The notes: generated by a model from the sequence alone, not told the origin. A stretch of DNA of 7,050 nt from Candidatus Zipacnadia bacterium (GCA_029821215.1 JALGTV010000067.1:1-7050), one strand, 5' to 3'; counted from the first letter of the stretch, positions 1 through 5,636 are shown. Translations and numbers: made by a program.

Positions 1-1025
1 ACCGCCTCCAGGGTCTGCTCGGCACTTACTCCCTCCTGCTGCAGGTACTGCATATATGACTCAACCTGATTGGCAGTTACGCTATTGACCAGTTCCTCAG
101 GCAGGTCAATATCAGTAGCCGCCGCTACCACGCTCACCGCCATGTTCCTGACGGCCTCGTCAGCCGCCTTCTCCCGGCTCTGGATGAGCTGCTCTCGCAC
201 CCGGTCGCGCAGCGCCTCCAAACTCTCTAACTCTTCATCCACCTGGCCAGCAAACTCATCATCCAGCTCAGGAAGCTGCCGCTGTTTGATTTCTTTGATA
301 GTAGCTTTGATTATGACAGTCTGGCCAGCTAACTCCTCGTCTTCGTGGTCCTCTGCCACGGTCGTTTCGTCAGTTACTGTCTGGCCGACCAGGTGCCCTG
401 AGAGCTGGCGGGCCACTGGCTGGTCGCTGTCACGGTCAGCAATAAATCGCGCCGTGGTCTCTTCTACTACTTCTTCGGTATCAGCCCGGCAAACCTGCAC
501 TTCAGCCTGGACCACATCGCCCTCGGCCACAGAGTCCCGATCTACCTCAATTTCCTCCGCGTACGCTTCACGCAGTTGCTCCAACTGCTGTTGGATATCT
601 TCATCAGAAACTTCGGTATCCGGGCGCAGCAGCTTGAGCGACTTATAATCAGGCAGGTGGGGCCGGGGATGGACGGTCACCACCGTTTTCACTTCTACTG
701 TCTCACCCTCGGCGAAGTTCTCTACTTCATCTAAGTCAGGCAACTCGGGCTGCGACAAGGGCCGCAGCCGCCCCTCATCCAGGGCCGGCACGAATATGTC
801 CTCCACAAACAGCCCCCAGGCCACCTGCCGGATAACATCTTGGGGATATTGGCGTTTGATAACCGCGGCTGGAGCTTTCCCCGGGCGGAAACCGGGCACC
901 TGGCCCTGCTGGGCCAGATGCTGGTAAGTTTTTGCGAAGATATTACTCATATCCTCAGGATCAGCTATAACCTGCACTTCTACTTTACTACCGGGTAATT
1001 CGTTTGTCTGGACTTTCACTGTCAA
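1..1025 (-). CDS. tig: Trigger factor, ribosome-associated chaperone (C-terminus beyond window edge)
   Basis: Trigger factor binds the ribosome at the peptide exit tunnel and holds nascent chains; its middle domain is an FKBP-type prolyl isomerase. The visible 341 residues start MTVKVQTNELPGSK and carry the ribosome-binding signature GFRPGKAP at residues 45-52. An FKBP-like domain follows at roughly 150-250 (EGDVVQ, then EELAGQTVIIKATIKEIK), then the start of the helical C-terminal arm (LPELDDEFAG onward). The frame is open to the left edge, so the last part of a protein usually near 430 residues is missing. I chose TTG at 1023-1025 because AGGAAG lies 5 bases upstream; GTG at 1017-1019, giving MKVQTNELPG, is the alternative and looks more like family N-termini. 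An in-frame stop (TAG at 1035-1037) limits the start to these two. It lies downstream of the tRNA cluster on the same strand and may be partly cotranscribed with it. Confidence 0.95.
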   Translation of the reverse strand, partial: MTVKVQTNELPGSKVEVQVIADPEDMSNIFAKTYQHLAQQGQVPGFRPGKAPAAVIKRQYPQDVIRQVAWGLFVEDIFVPALDEGRLRPLSQPELPDLDEVENFAEGETVEVKTVVTVHPRPHLPDYKSLKLLRPDTEVSDEDIQQQLEQLREAYAEEIEVDRDSVAEGDVVQAEVQVCRADTEEVVEETTARFIADRDSDQPVARQLSGHLVGQTVTDETTVAEDHEDEELAGQTVIIKATIKEIKQRQLPELDDEFAGQVDEELESLEALRDRVREQLIQSREKAADEAVRNMAVSVVAAATDIDLPEELVNSVTANQVESYMQYLQQEGVSAEQTLEA

Positions 1026-1030
1026 TACCG

Positions 1031-1036
1031 CTTCCT
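1031..1036 (-). promoter_or_regulatory. Shine-Dalgarno of tig (AGGAAG)
   Basis: AGGAAG on the minus strand lies 5 bases before the TTG codon at 1025 and 11 bases before the GTG at 1019. The spacing favours the rare TTG start. Seen directly; the choice of start is inference. Confidence 0.6.
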
Positions 1037-1062
1037 ATTGGTTATGATTACCCACCAACAGA

Positions 1063-1082
1063 CCTCGGGCAGATACCCGAGG
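1063..1082 (-). promoter_or_regulatory. Hairpin between tRNA-Leu and tig
   Basis: CCTCGGG and CCCGAGG form a perfect 7-bp stem with a 6-base loop. On the minus strand it sits between the 3' end of tRNA-Leu and the tig ribosome site, and it is not followed by a run of T. It could be an attenuator, a processing or stability element, or a weak terminator of the tRNA transcript. A TATATT at 1087-1092 (minus) could serve as a -10 box for tig, but no good -35 stands upstream of it. Confidence 0.4.
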
Positions 1083-1124
1083 AAGAAATATAGGTGGGCG
1101 GGTAGGTTTTTGATATGAGCGCGA

Positions 1125-1209
1125 TGGTGGGCGCGGGGAGATTCGAACTCCCACGGGTTGCCCCACATGATCCTAAATCATGCATGTCTGCCAATTCCAT
1201 CACGCGCCC
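1125..1209 (-). tRNA. tRNA-Leu(TAG)
   Basis: Reverse-strand tRNA of 85 bases including encoded CCA (1125-1127). The acceptor stem GGGCGCG pairs with CGCGCCC. The anticodon stem CATGA/TCATG encloses the loop TTTAGGA, giving anticodon UAG (complement at 1173-1175), which reads CUA leucine codons. A long variable arm (about 13 bases) confirms class II tRNA-Leu, and the T-arm is GGGAG-TTCGAAT-CTCCC. It is the last tRNA of the cluster before tig. Confidence 0.96.
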
Positions 1210-1228
1210 CGATCAGCTATAGGCAGTC

Positions 1229-1244
1229 GCGACAGGAATGTCGC
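1229..1244. repeat. Short palindrome GCGACA-GGAA-TGTCGC
   Basis: A perfect 6-bp inverted repeat with a 4-base loop lies in the 120-base spacer between tRNA-Lys and tRNA-Leu. The GGAA/TTCC loop gives it the same build as the two hairpins at 1443-1500. It probably belongs to a dispersed palindromic repeat family, though copy number cannot be judged from one window. Confidence 0.45.
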
Positions 1245-1290
1245 TCCTACCAGACCCCAAGCCGTTGCACCCGTGCCTGCCATTATCTGT

Positions 1291-1322
1291 TACTGTCCAC
1301 TGACGACGGTCTACTGTCCACT
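1291..1322. repeat. 11-bp direct repeat TACTGTCCACT, two copies
   Basis: The 11-mer TACTGTCCACT occurs exactly at 1291-1301 and again at 1312-1322, a 21-bp period, in the spacer between tRNA-Lys and tRNA-Leu. No function is evident. It is one of several simple repeats that fill the tRNA spacers. Confidence 0.55.
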
Positions 1323-1329
1323 TGCTTTC

Positions 1330-1405
1330 TGGTGGGTGGTGCAGGGCTCGAACCTGCGACCTGAGGATTAAGAGTCCCCTGCTCTGCCAACTGAGCTAAC
1401 CACCC
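1330..1405 (-). tRNA. tRNA-Lys(CTT)
   Basis: Reverse-strand tRNA of 76 bases with encoded CCA (1330-1332). The acceptor stem GGGTGGT pairs with ACCACCC. The anticodon stem GGGGA/TCCTC (one G-U pair) holds the loop CTCTTAA, giving anticodon CUU (complement at 1370-1372), which reads AAG. The T-arm is GCAGG-TTCGAGC-CCTGC and the D-arm has the usual TAGCTCAGTTGGCAGAGC form. Confidence 0.97.
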
Positions 1406-1442
1406 ACGTCTAATCTATTGTCTATGTCCCTGCCATTGTTCA

Positions 1443-1500
1443 GTGGCACAGGCATCCTGCCTGTGTTTTGGGTCTTTCACGGGCTGGAAGCCCGTGCCAC
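1443..1500. repeat. Composite palindromic element with two hairpins (REP-like)
   Basis: Two perfect 8-bp hairpins stand side by side: CACAGGCA-TCC-TGCCTGTG at 1447-1465 and CACGGGCT-GGA-AGCCCGTG at 1478-1496. The outer 15 bases form an imperfect inverted repeat: GTGGCACAGGCATCC at 1443-1457 against the complement of 1486-1500, 13 of 15 matching. Paired palindromes of this kind are known as dispersed REP-like elements in several bacterial phyla, some mobilised by REP-associated Y1 transposases. No such transposase is in the window. Confidence 0.65.
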
Positions 1501-1546
1501 CGGAAACGGAGCCCATGCCTCTAAAAATGAAGTTCTATGCCGTATG

Positions 1547-1671
1547 CTGCCGTTCTCTGCCGTTAGCTGTTGTTAGCTGTTGTTAGCTGCCGTTAGCTGT
1601 TGTTAGCTGCCGTTAAACTGGTGTTAAACTGCCGTTAAACTGGCGTTAAACTGCCGTTATCCTGCCGTCAA
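1547..1671. repeat. Tandem array, 12 units of a 10-11 bp repeat (CTGCCGTTAAA type)
   Basis: Twelve consecutive degenerate units fill the spacer between tRNA-Arg(TCG) and tRNA-Lys: six of 10 bp (CTGCCGTTAG / CTGTTGTTAG), five of 11 bp (CTGCCGTTAAA / CTGGTGTTAAA) and a last one of 10 bp (CTGCCGTCAA). The array ends one base before the encoded CCA of tRNA-Arg(TCG). The units are too short and have no spacers, so this is not a CRISPR. The 10-11 bp period equals the DNA helical repeat, so curvature is possible but untested. Confidence 0.85.
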
Positions 1672-1672
1672 C

Positions 1673-1749
1673 TGGCGCGCCTGGAGGGATTCGAACCCCC
1701 GACACCCGGATCCGAAGTCCGGTGCTCTCATCCACTGAGCTACAGGCGC
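1673..1749 (-). tRNA. tRNA-Arg(TCG)
   Basis: Reverse-strand tRNA of 77 bases with encoded CCA (1673-1675) and discriminator G. The acceptor stem GCGCCTG pairs with CAGGCGC. The anticodon stem CCGGA/TCCGG holds the loop CTTCGGA, giving anticodon UCG (complement at 1713-1715) for the CGA arginine codon. The T-loop is TTCGAAT and the D-arm is TAGCTCAGTGGATGAGAGC. Confidence 0.97.
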
Positions 1750-1805
1750 ACCCCCCCGCTTCACCACTCGGTATTCGGCATTCAGTCCGTGCCGTTTTCG
1801 CTGAC

Positions 1806-1833
1806 CCCTGAGCCCTGAACCCTGCTCCCTGAT
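1806..1833. repeat. Four tandem copies of a 7-mer (CCCTGAA type)
   Basis: CCCTGAG, CCCTGAA, CCCTGCT and CCCTGAT follow each other without gaps in the spacer between tRNA-His and tRNA-Arg(TCG), stopping six bases before the CCA end of tRNA-His. The inverse form TCAGGGTTC occurs at 1921-1929 and 1942-1950, beyond the other end of tRNA-His, so this motif also flanks a tRNA gene in opposite orientations. Confidence 0.7.
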
Positions 1834-1838
1834 TAAAA

Positions 1839-1914
1839 TGGGGTGGACGAGGGGACTCGAACCCCCAACCACTTGAGCCACAGTCAAGTGCTCTACCTTT
1901 GAGCTACGCCCACC
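1839..1914 (-). tRNA. tRNA-His(GTG)
   Basis: Reverse-strand tRNA of 76 bases counting encoded CCA (1839-1841) and the extra 5' G at 1914. The acceptor stem GTGGGCG pairs with CGTCCAC, and the extra G-1 faces discriminator C73, the identity element of bacterial tRNA-His. The anticodon stem CTTGA/TCAAG holds the loop CTGTGGC, giving anticodon GUG (complement at 1879-1881). Confidence 0.97.
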
Positions 1915-1976
1915 ATTATGTCAGGGTTCGGGGCACAGTCTTCAGGGTTCAGTTGCCGTCCCGCTCCCCGCCGTTT

Positions 1977-2026
1977 CTGCCGTTCTCTGCTGTTGTCTGC
2001 CGTTATCTGTCGTTCGCTGCCGTAAA
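1977..2026. repeat. Tandem array, five 10-bp units (CTGCCGTTAT type)
   Basis: Five 10-bp units (CTGCCGTTCT, CTGCTGTTGT, CTGCCGTTAT, CTGTCGTTCG, CTGCCGTAAA) of the same family as the array at 1547-1671. They end one base before the encoded CCA of tRNA-Arg(TCT). The bases 1997-2009 can pair with 2137-2149 in minus-strand RNA. Confidence 0.8.
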
Positions 2027-2027
2027 A

Positions 2028-2103
2028 TGGCGCGCCCGGCCCGATTCGAACGGGCGACCCGCGGCTTAGAAGGCCGCTGCTCTATCCGCTGAGCTACGGG
2101 CGC
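2028..2103 (-). tRNA. tRNA-Arg(TCT)
   Basis: Reverse-strand tRNA of 76 bases with encoded CCA (2028-2030) and discriminator G. The acceptor stem GCGCCCG pairs with CGGGCGC. The anticodon stem GCGGC/GCCGC holds the loop CTTCTAA, giving anticodon UCU (complement at 2068-2070) for AGA codons. It is flanked by oppositely oriented arrays of the 10-11 bp repeat. Confidence 0.97.
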
Positions 2104-2109
2104 ATTGGG

Positions 2110-2170
2110 AACGGCGGTTTAACGACAGTTTAACGGCAGATAACAACAGTTTAACAGCAGATAACAGCAC
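2110..2170. repeat. Inverted tandem array, about six 10-11 bp units
   Basis: Units AACGGCGGTTT, AACGACAGTTT, AACGGCAGAT, AACAACAGTTT, AACAGCAGAT and AACAGCAC are the reverse complement of the family at 1547-1671 and 1977-2026. The array fills the spacer between tRNA-Gly and tRNA-Arg(TCT), starting seven bases from the 5' end of the latter. It is the only array in this orientation. Confidence 0.8.
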
Positions 2171-2197
2171 CCAATGCATAGCGGTAAATGCTGTCTT

Positions 2198-2273
<76 letters not shown>

Positions 2274-2320
2274 TCTCCTGCCCGCTGCGGCGATGACCTC
2301 CCGGCCTGTCGCTGATGGAG

Positions 2321-2399
2321 TGGTCGGGGCGGCCGGATTTGAACCGGCGACCTTCGGCTCCCAAAGCCGACGCGCTAAGCCAAGCTGCGCTACGCCCCG
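2321..2399 (-). tRNA. tRNA-Pro(TGG)
   Basis: Reverse-strand tRNA of 79 bases with encoded CCA (2321-2323) and discriminator A. The acceptor stem CGGGGCG pairs with CGCCCCG; the C1-G72 pair is typical of bacterial tRNA-Pro. The anticodon stem TCGGC/GCCGA holds the loop TTTGGGA, giving anticodon UGG (complement at 2361-2363). It is the first gene of the cluster, about 12 bases after the predicted transcription start. Confidence 0.97.
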
Positions 2400-2418
2400 A
2401 CAGCCCAGCTTTGCCTAT

Positions 2419-2447
2419 AGTATACCTCACATTACCTCCGCCGTCAA
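2419..2447 (-). promoter_or_regulatory. Sigma70-type promoter of the tRNA cluster
   Basis: On the minus strand, TTGACG (2447-2442), a 17-base spacer and TATACT (2424-2419) give a near-consensus -35/-10 pair. The predicted start near 2412 leaves a leader of about 12 bases before tRNA-Pro. No other comparably good promoter was noticed between the tRNA genes, which fits one polycistronic precursor. Confidence 0.75.
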
Positions 2448-2478
2448 CCTGGTCACTGCGGTAGCCAGCCGCTGCAGC

Positions 2479-2508
2479 TTGAGTAAACCCGCCCAGGCGT
2501 GGTATAAT
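2479..2508 (+). promoter_or_regulatory. Sigma70-type promoter of yebC
   Basis: TTGAGT (2479-2484), an 18-base spacer and a perfect TATAAT (2503-2508) predict a start near 2515, leaving a leader of about 37 bases before yebC. It diverges from the tRNA promoter, with 31 bases between the two -35 boxes. Confidence 0.75.
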
Positions 2509-2551
2509 TTCAGTAGTCTCATTCCACAACTACCGGGGAGGCTGAGGTAAC

Positions 2552-3301
2552 ATGGCCGGCCATTCCAAGTGGGCCAACCGGGTCCATCGTAAGACGCGTC
2601 AGGATAAGAAGCGCAGCAAGCTGTTTGGTAAGCTGTCGCGCCAGATTATCGTGGCCGCCCGTCAGGGCGGAGGAAATCCCGACCATAATATTCAGTTGCG
2701 GACCGCTATTGAACAAGCCAAAGCCGCTGATATGCCCAAGGACAATATTGAAAACGCTATCAAGCGGGGCAGCGGCGAGATGGATGGGATGCAGTTTTAC
2801 CACACGCTCTATGAGGGCTACGGGCCCGCGGGCATAGCCCTGATGATAGATTGTCTCACTGATAATGCGCAGCGCACGGTCGCCGAGATTCGCAGGCTGA
2901 TGAAGAAGCTGGATGCCAGCATGGGGGACGCCGGCTCCGTCACCTGGATGTTTGACGCTCAGGGCGTTATTGTGGTGCCCAAGGACAAAGCGGACGAAGA
3001 TACCGTGTTTATGGTAGCGATAGAAGCCGGAGCCGAGGATATCCTGGAGGAGGACGATACCTGGGAGATCAGAACCCAGCCCCAGGACTTTGACATAGTC
3101 TATGAAGCAGTGAGCAAGACCGGCATTCCTACCGAGCGGGCCGAAGTGACTATGGTACCCAAAACTACTACCCCGGTACCCGATGATCAGGCTAATAAGG
3201 TGCTGCGACTGTTAGACGAACTCAACGACCACGAAGATGTGCAGCATGTCTTCTCCAATTTCGAGATCTCCGACGAAATCCTGGAAAAGATGGAGGGGTA
3301 G
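2552..3301 (+). CDS. yebC: YebC/PmpR/TACO1-family protein
   Basis: A 249-residue protein of the usual family length. It opens with the family hallmark MAGHSKWANRVHRK and continues with DKKRSKLFGKLSRQI, DMPKDNIENAIKRGSG, LYEGYGPAGIALMI, LTDNAQRTVAEIRR and DAGSVTWMFDAQGVI. Members are cytoplasmic; they were first described as DNA-binding regulators. More recent work on bacterial YebC and mitochondrial TACO1 points to a ribosome-associated role in translating proline-rich stretches. Which role applies here cannot be told from sequence. Two purine-rich stretches precede ATG: GGGGAGG at 2535-2541 (10-base spacing) and GAGGT at 2544-2548 (3-base spacing). It is the first gene of the plus-strand unit, and I see no terminator before the next gene. 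Confidence 0.96.
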   Translation: MAGHSKWANRVHRKTRQDKKRSKLFGKLSRQIIVAARQGGGNPDHNIQLRTAIEQAKAADMPKDNIENAIKRGSGEMDGMQFYHTLYEGYGPAGIALMIDCLTDNAQRTVAEIRRLMKKLDASMGDAGSVTWMFDAQGVIVVPKDKADEDTVFMVAIEAGAEDILEEDDTWEIRTQPQDFDIVYEAVSKTGIPTERAEVTMVPKTTTPVPDDQANKVLRLLDELNDHEDVQHVFSNFEISDEILEKMEG

Positions 3302-3357
3302 ATAATCTCGGTTCGTTGGATGCTTGCCCATCAGGGAAAGCTAACTACACCACTACA

Positions 3358-4515
3358 ATGTTAGACTTGACCGTAGATTTTTGTGGCATTCATCTGGCCA
3401 ACCCGCTGGTGGTAGCGCCAGCGGGTATCACTGAGACTGCCGACCGTATTAAGCGGTGTGAGGATGGCGGAGCGGGGGCGGCAGTGATGAAAAGCTATTT
3501 TGAGGATGAACTGCTGCGTCGTTCCCCTACTCCGCGTTTCAAGCTCATCCGCCGCTACCTAGGACCCTACCCAGCTACTACTCTTTACTCCTTTGAACAG
3601 GCCAGCAGCTATGGATTAGCCGAGTACGCCGACCAGATACGCTTGGCCAAGGAAAGCTGCACCATGCCTGTTTTGGGCAGCATTGCTTGTGTGACTCTGG
3701 AGCACTGGGAGCAAGCGGCGGCCATCTGCCAGCAGGCTGGGGCTGATGGGCTGGAGCTTAGTGTTTCTTGTCCTCATGGCCCCCAGGTGATGGGTCAGAT
3801 GGACATGGCCCAGCTTATGATTGAGGCGCTGAATGCCGCCCGTCAAGGAGCGGGACAGATTCCCCTCATCCTTAAAGTCTCTCCTCAGCTTGACAACCCG
3901 ACCGCTACGGTACGGGCACTGGCCGAGGCGGGTGCTGATGGGGTGGTAATGTTCAATCGCTTCACCGGTCTGGAGATTGATCTAAAAGTCGAGCAGCCTA
4001 TTATGCACGGCGGATACGCCGGCCACGGCGGGCCCTGGGCCTTGCACTATGTCCTGCGCTGGATAGCCTCCACCTATCCTACTGTGGACATCCCTATCGC
4101 TGCCTCCGGGGGGGTGTCCACTGGTGAGGATGTGGCCAAACTACTATTATCCGGAGCTACTGTGGTGCAGACTTGCTCAGCAGTGGTGTTGCGTGGTTAC
4201 AATTACGTTGGACGGATGGTTGCCCAGCTCCACGAGTTCATGGAGCAAAAAGGCTACCAGACTCTGGCCGAGTTCCGGGGCAAGGTCTGCGCGCGCATCC
4301 GAACTAATGAGCAAATCCAGCGCGCCCAGGACTGTGTGGCCCAGATTGATGCTGCCCACTGTACCGCTTGTGCTGCCTGCCAGACGGTGTGCATCTACAA
4401 CGCCGTCACCCGACAGGAAGACACATACCGTATCTCCCCGGCTGCATGTCAGGGCTGCGGGCTGTGTGCTGCGGTTTGCCCGACCGAAGCGATACAGATG
4501 ATCCCCCTTAGTTAA
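3358..4515 (+). CDS. Dihydroorotate/dihydropyrimidine dehydrogenase-like flavoprotein with C-terminal 2[4Fe-4S] ferredoxin domain
   Basis: A 385-residue protein with an FMN-binding TIM barrel at about 1-305 and a two-cluster ferredoxin domain at about 331-380. Barrel features matching class 1 DHODH and PreA/DPD are LANPLVVAPAGITE, flavin-site lysine K45, SVSCPHG with the active-site-position cysteine C138, K173, N200, and the FMN-phosphate segment AASGGVSTGEDV then GATVVQ. Cluster cysteines are C335/338/341/345 and C364/367/370/374. The expected substrate asparagine three residues before C138 is serine (S135), so the substrate is probably neither orotate nor uracil/thymine in the standard mode. 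I chose ATG at 3358 because family N-termini begin there; a TTG at 3316 would add 14 unfamiliar residues, and neither start has a well-spaced ribosome site. It lies 56 bases after yebC, probably in the same transcript. Family confident, substrate unknown. Confidence 0.85.
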   Translation: MLDLTVDFCGIHLANPLVVAPAGITETADRIKRCEDGGAGAAVMKSYFEDELLRRSPTPRFKLIRRYLGPYPATTLYSFEQASSYGLAEYADQIRLAKESCTMPVLGSIACVTLEHWEQAAAICQQAGADGLELSVSCPHGPQVMGQMDMAQLMIEALNAARQGAGQIPLILKVSPQLDNPTATVRALAEAGADGVVMFNRFTGLEIDLKVEQPIMHGGYAGHGGPWALHYVLRWIASTYPTVDIPIAASGGVSTGEDVAKLLLSGATVVQTCSAVVLRGYNYVGRMVAQLHEFMEQKGYQTLAEFRGKVCARIRTNEQIQRAQDCVAQIDAAHCTACAACQTVCIYNAVTRQEDTYRISPAACQGCGLCAAVCPTEAIQMIPLS

Positions 4516-4645
4516 TTCGATCTCCGTGTCTTTCACCGCTTTTTTGCCGAACTACTGCTCAAGTCAACGGCCACAGTGCCGATACACTTATTGAGCTTAG
4601 TCCAACTTCAAAAGCCCTCACATCCTGTGGCGGAGAATTTAGTGG
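4516..4645. other. Intergenic region without recognisable elements
   Basis: 130 bases between the flavoprotein gene and the kinase-like gene. TTTTTT at 4541-4546 follows only a 3-bp stem, so I do not call a terminator. TACACT at 4583-4588 lacks a matching -35. GGAG at 4632-4635, 10 bases before the next ATG, is the likely ribosome site. Confidence 0.4.
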
Positions 4646-5467
4646 ATGCACACAATTCAGGATACAGAGCAGTTAACTTATGAAGGCGTTGTGGTCCCCA
4701 GCCCGGATCCGTGGAGCAGCCAGCAGCGGAATCTAATACGGAAGCTGGCCCACGAGATCCGCTCGACTCTGGCTTCAGCCCGCATCTGCGCGGAAGTGCT
4801 GGCCGGCGACCAGCCACCTCCCGACGGCAAGAGGCGCCGCTATGCAACAGTACTCACCGAACAGACTGCGCATATTGCCCACCTACTGGACGACTTTATC
4901 GCTATTACCGATTACGAAACTGATGTTGAACCGACTGCCACCGAGATAGTGGATATCAATGCTGTCGTCTGGGAAGCTGTTCGCTGCCTTGACTCGTTGG
5001 CTCAACAGCGCTCCATATCAGTGAAACTCACGCCATCCGCCATCCCCAGCATAGCCGCCGGCAGTCAGACTCGGCTCACTCAGGCAGTGCGTGGATGTCT
5101 GGAGTACATTTTGCGCACGATAGCCGAAGACACACAGATTGAAGTAGCAGTTAGCCATATTACCACCCACACGGGCCGACCGGCGATAGCAGTTTATATC
5201 AAATGTGAGCCCAGCCCGGAGAGGCGGATAAACCTGCACCTGCTAAATGATTCTGCCTGGGAGACGATTACCTTGAGCGCGGTGGATCATATCATCACCG
5301 CCCACCGAGGCTACGTGGAACCTTTGGAGGCAGAGCACATCGGCTTGCAGATAGTTCTGCCCCAAGCTCACACGGTAGGGGCCGGGCGACTACCAGCCTC
5401 CGGGCGGTGGCGAGCCCATACCGGACCAGAAAATGACTTACCCCAGGCCCGGGCATTGGGACTGTAG
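4646..5467 (+). CDS. Histidine-kinase-like protein with HisKA domain and degenerate ATPase domain
   Basis: A 273-residue protein. Residues about 26-90 look like a HisKA dimerisation/phospho-acceptor domain: LAHEIRSTLASARI with acceptor candidate H36, then a second helix ending HIAHLLDDFIAITDYE. Residues about 103-240 follow the HATPase_c layout (DINAVVWEAVRCLDSLAQQR, TRLTQAVRGCLEYIL, HIITAHRGYVEPL, IGLQIVLPQ). The ATP-binding residues are gone: the N-box asparagines fall on G150 and Y154, and no DxGxG G1 box or glycine-rich G2 box is present. No membrane segment or sensor domain is visible, so it is probably soluble. It may be a phosphotransfer or dimerisation partner, or a decayed kinase. 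The last 30 or so residues are low-complexity in appearance. ATG has GGAG 10 bases upstream. No response regulator is next to it; rel follows on the same strand. Confidence 0.7.
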   Translation: MHTIQDTEQLTYEGVVVPSPDPWSSQQRNLIRKLAHEIRSTLASARICAEVLAGDQPPPDGKRRRYATVLTEQTAHIAHLLDDFIAITDYETDVEPTATEIVDINAVVWEAVRCLDSLAQQRSISVKLTPSAIPSIAAGSQTRLTQAVRGCLEYILRTIAEDTQIEVAVSHITTHTGRPAIAVYIKCEPSPERRINLHLLNDSAWETITLSAVDHIITAHRGYVEPLEAEHIGLQIVLPQAHTVGAGRLPASGRWRAHTGPENDLPQARALGL

Positions 5468-5479
5468 ACTGGCCAGTCT
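5466..5479. promoter_or_regulatory. Perfect 14-bp palindrome AGACTGGCCAGTCT
   Basis: A loopless perfect palindrome starts inside the TAG stop (5465-5467) of the kinase-like gene and lies about 93 bases before the rel -35 box. It could be an operator or form part of a transcript end, but no T-run follows. Seen directly; function unknown. Confidence 0.35.
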
Positions 5480-5571
5480 CCGGTCTTAACTGTTCACCAT
5501 CGTTTGACCGTGGCAGACACAGCCTGCCGCTATTTGCCCGTTTTCGTATCTCCGCCTCAGCCCTCTTTTCG

Positions 5572-5600
5572 TTGAAATGAACCTCCAACTGCTGTATACT
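5572..5600 (+). promoter_or_regulatory. Sigma70-type promoter of rel
   Basis: TTGAAA (5572-5577), a 17-base spacer and TATACT (5595-5600) form a strong promoter predicting a start near 5607. It overlaps the upstream ATG at 5577, so that codon would not be in the transcript. This argues for translation from ATG at 5637. Confidence 0.75.
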
Positions 5601-5636
5601 GTAGGTACGATGCAGTCACCAAGAGAACCAGACGAA

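Noticed and set aside
70..648. Open frame of 192 codons on the plus strand
   Set aside because: It lies antisense to the well-supported tig gene and its translation is a serine-rich composition with no domain.
1547..2170. Possible CRISPR array
   Set aside because: Units are 10-11 bp and contiguous, with no unique spacers; no cas genes are present.
3316..3357. TTG start extending the flavoprotein by 14 residues
   Set aside because: The extension does not resemble family N-termini, and GGAGGGG at 3292-3298 is 17 bases away, too far for good initiation.
4177..4536. Reverse-strand open frame under the flavoprotein gene
   Set aside because: It is a shadow of the ferredoxin-domain coding region, with no domain of its own.
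4532..4548. Rho-independent terminator after the flavoprotein gene
   Set aside because: A run of six T follows only a 3-bp stem (GTG/CAC), too weak to call.
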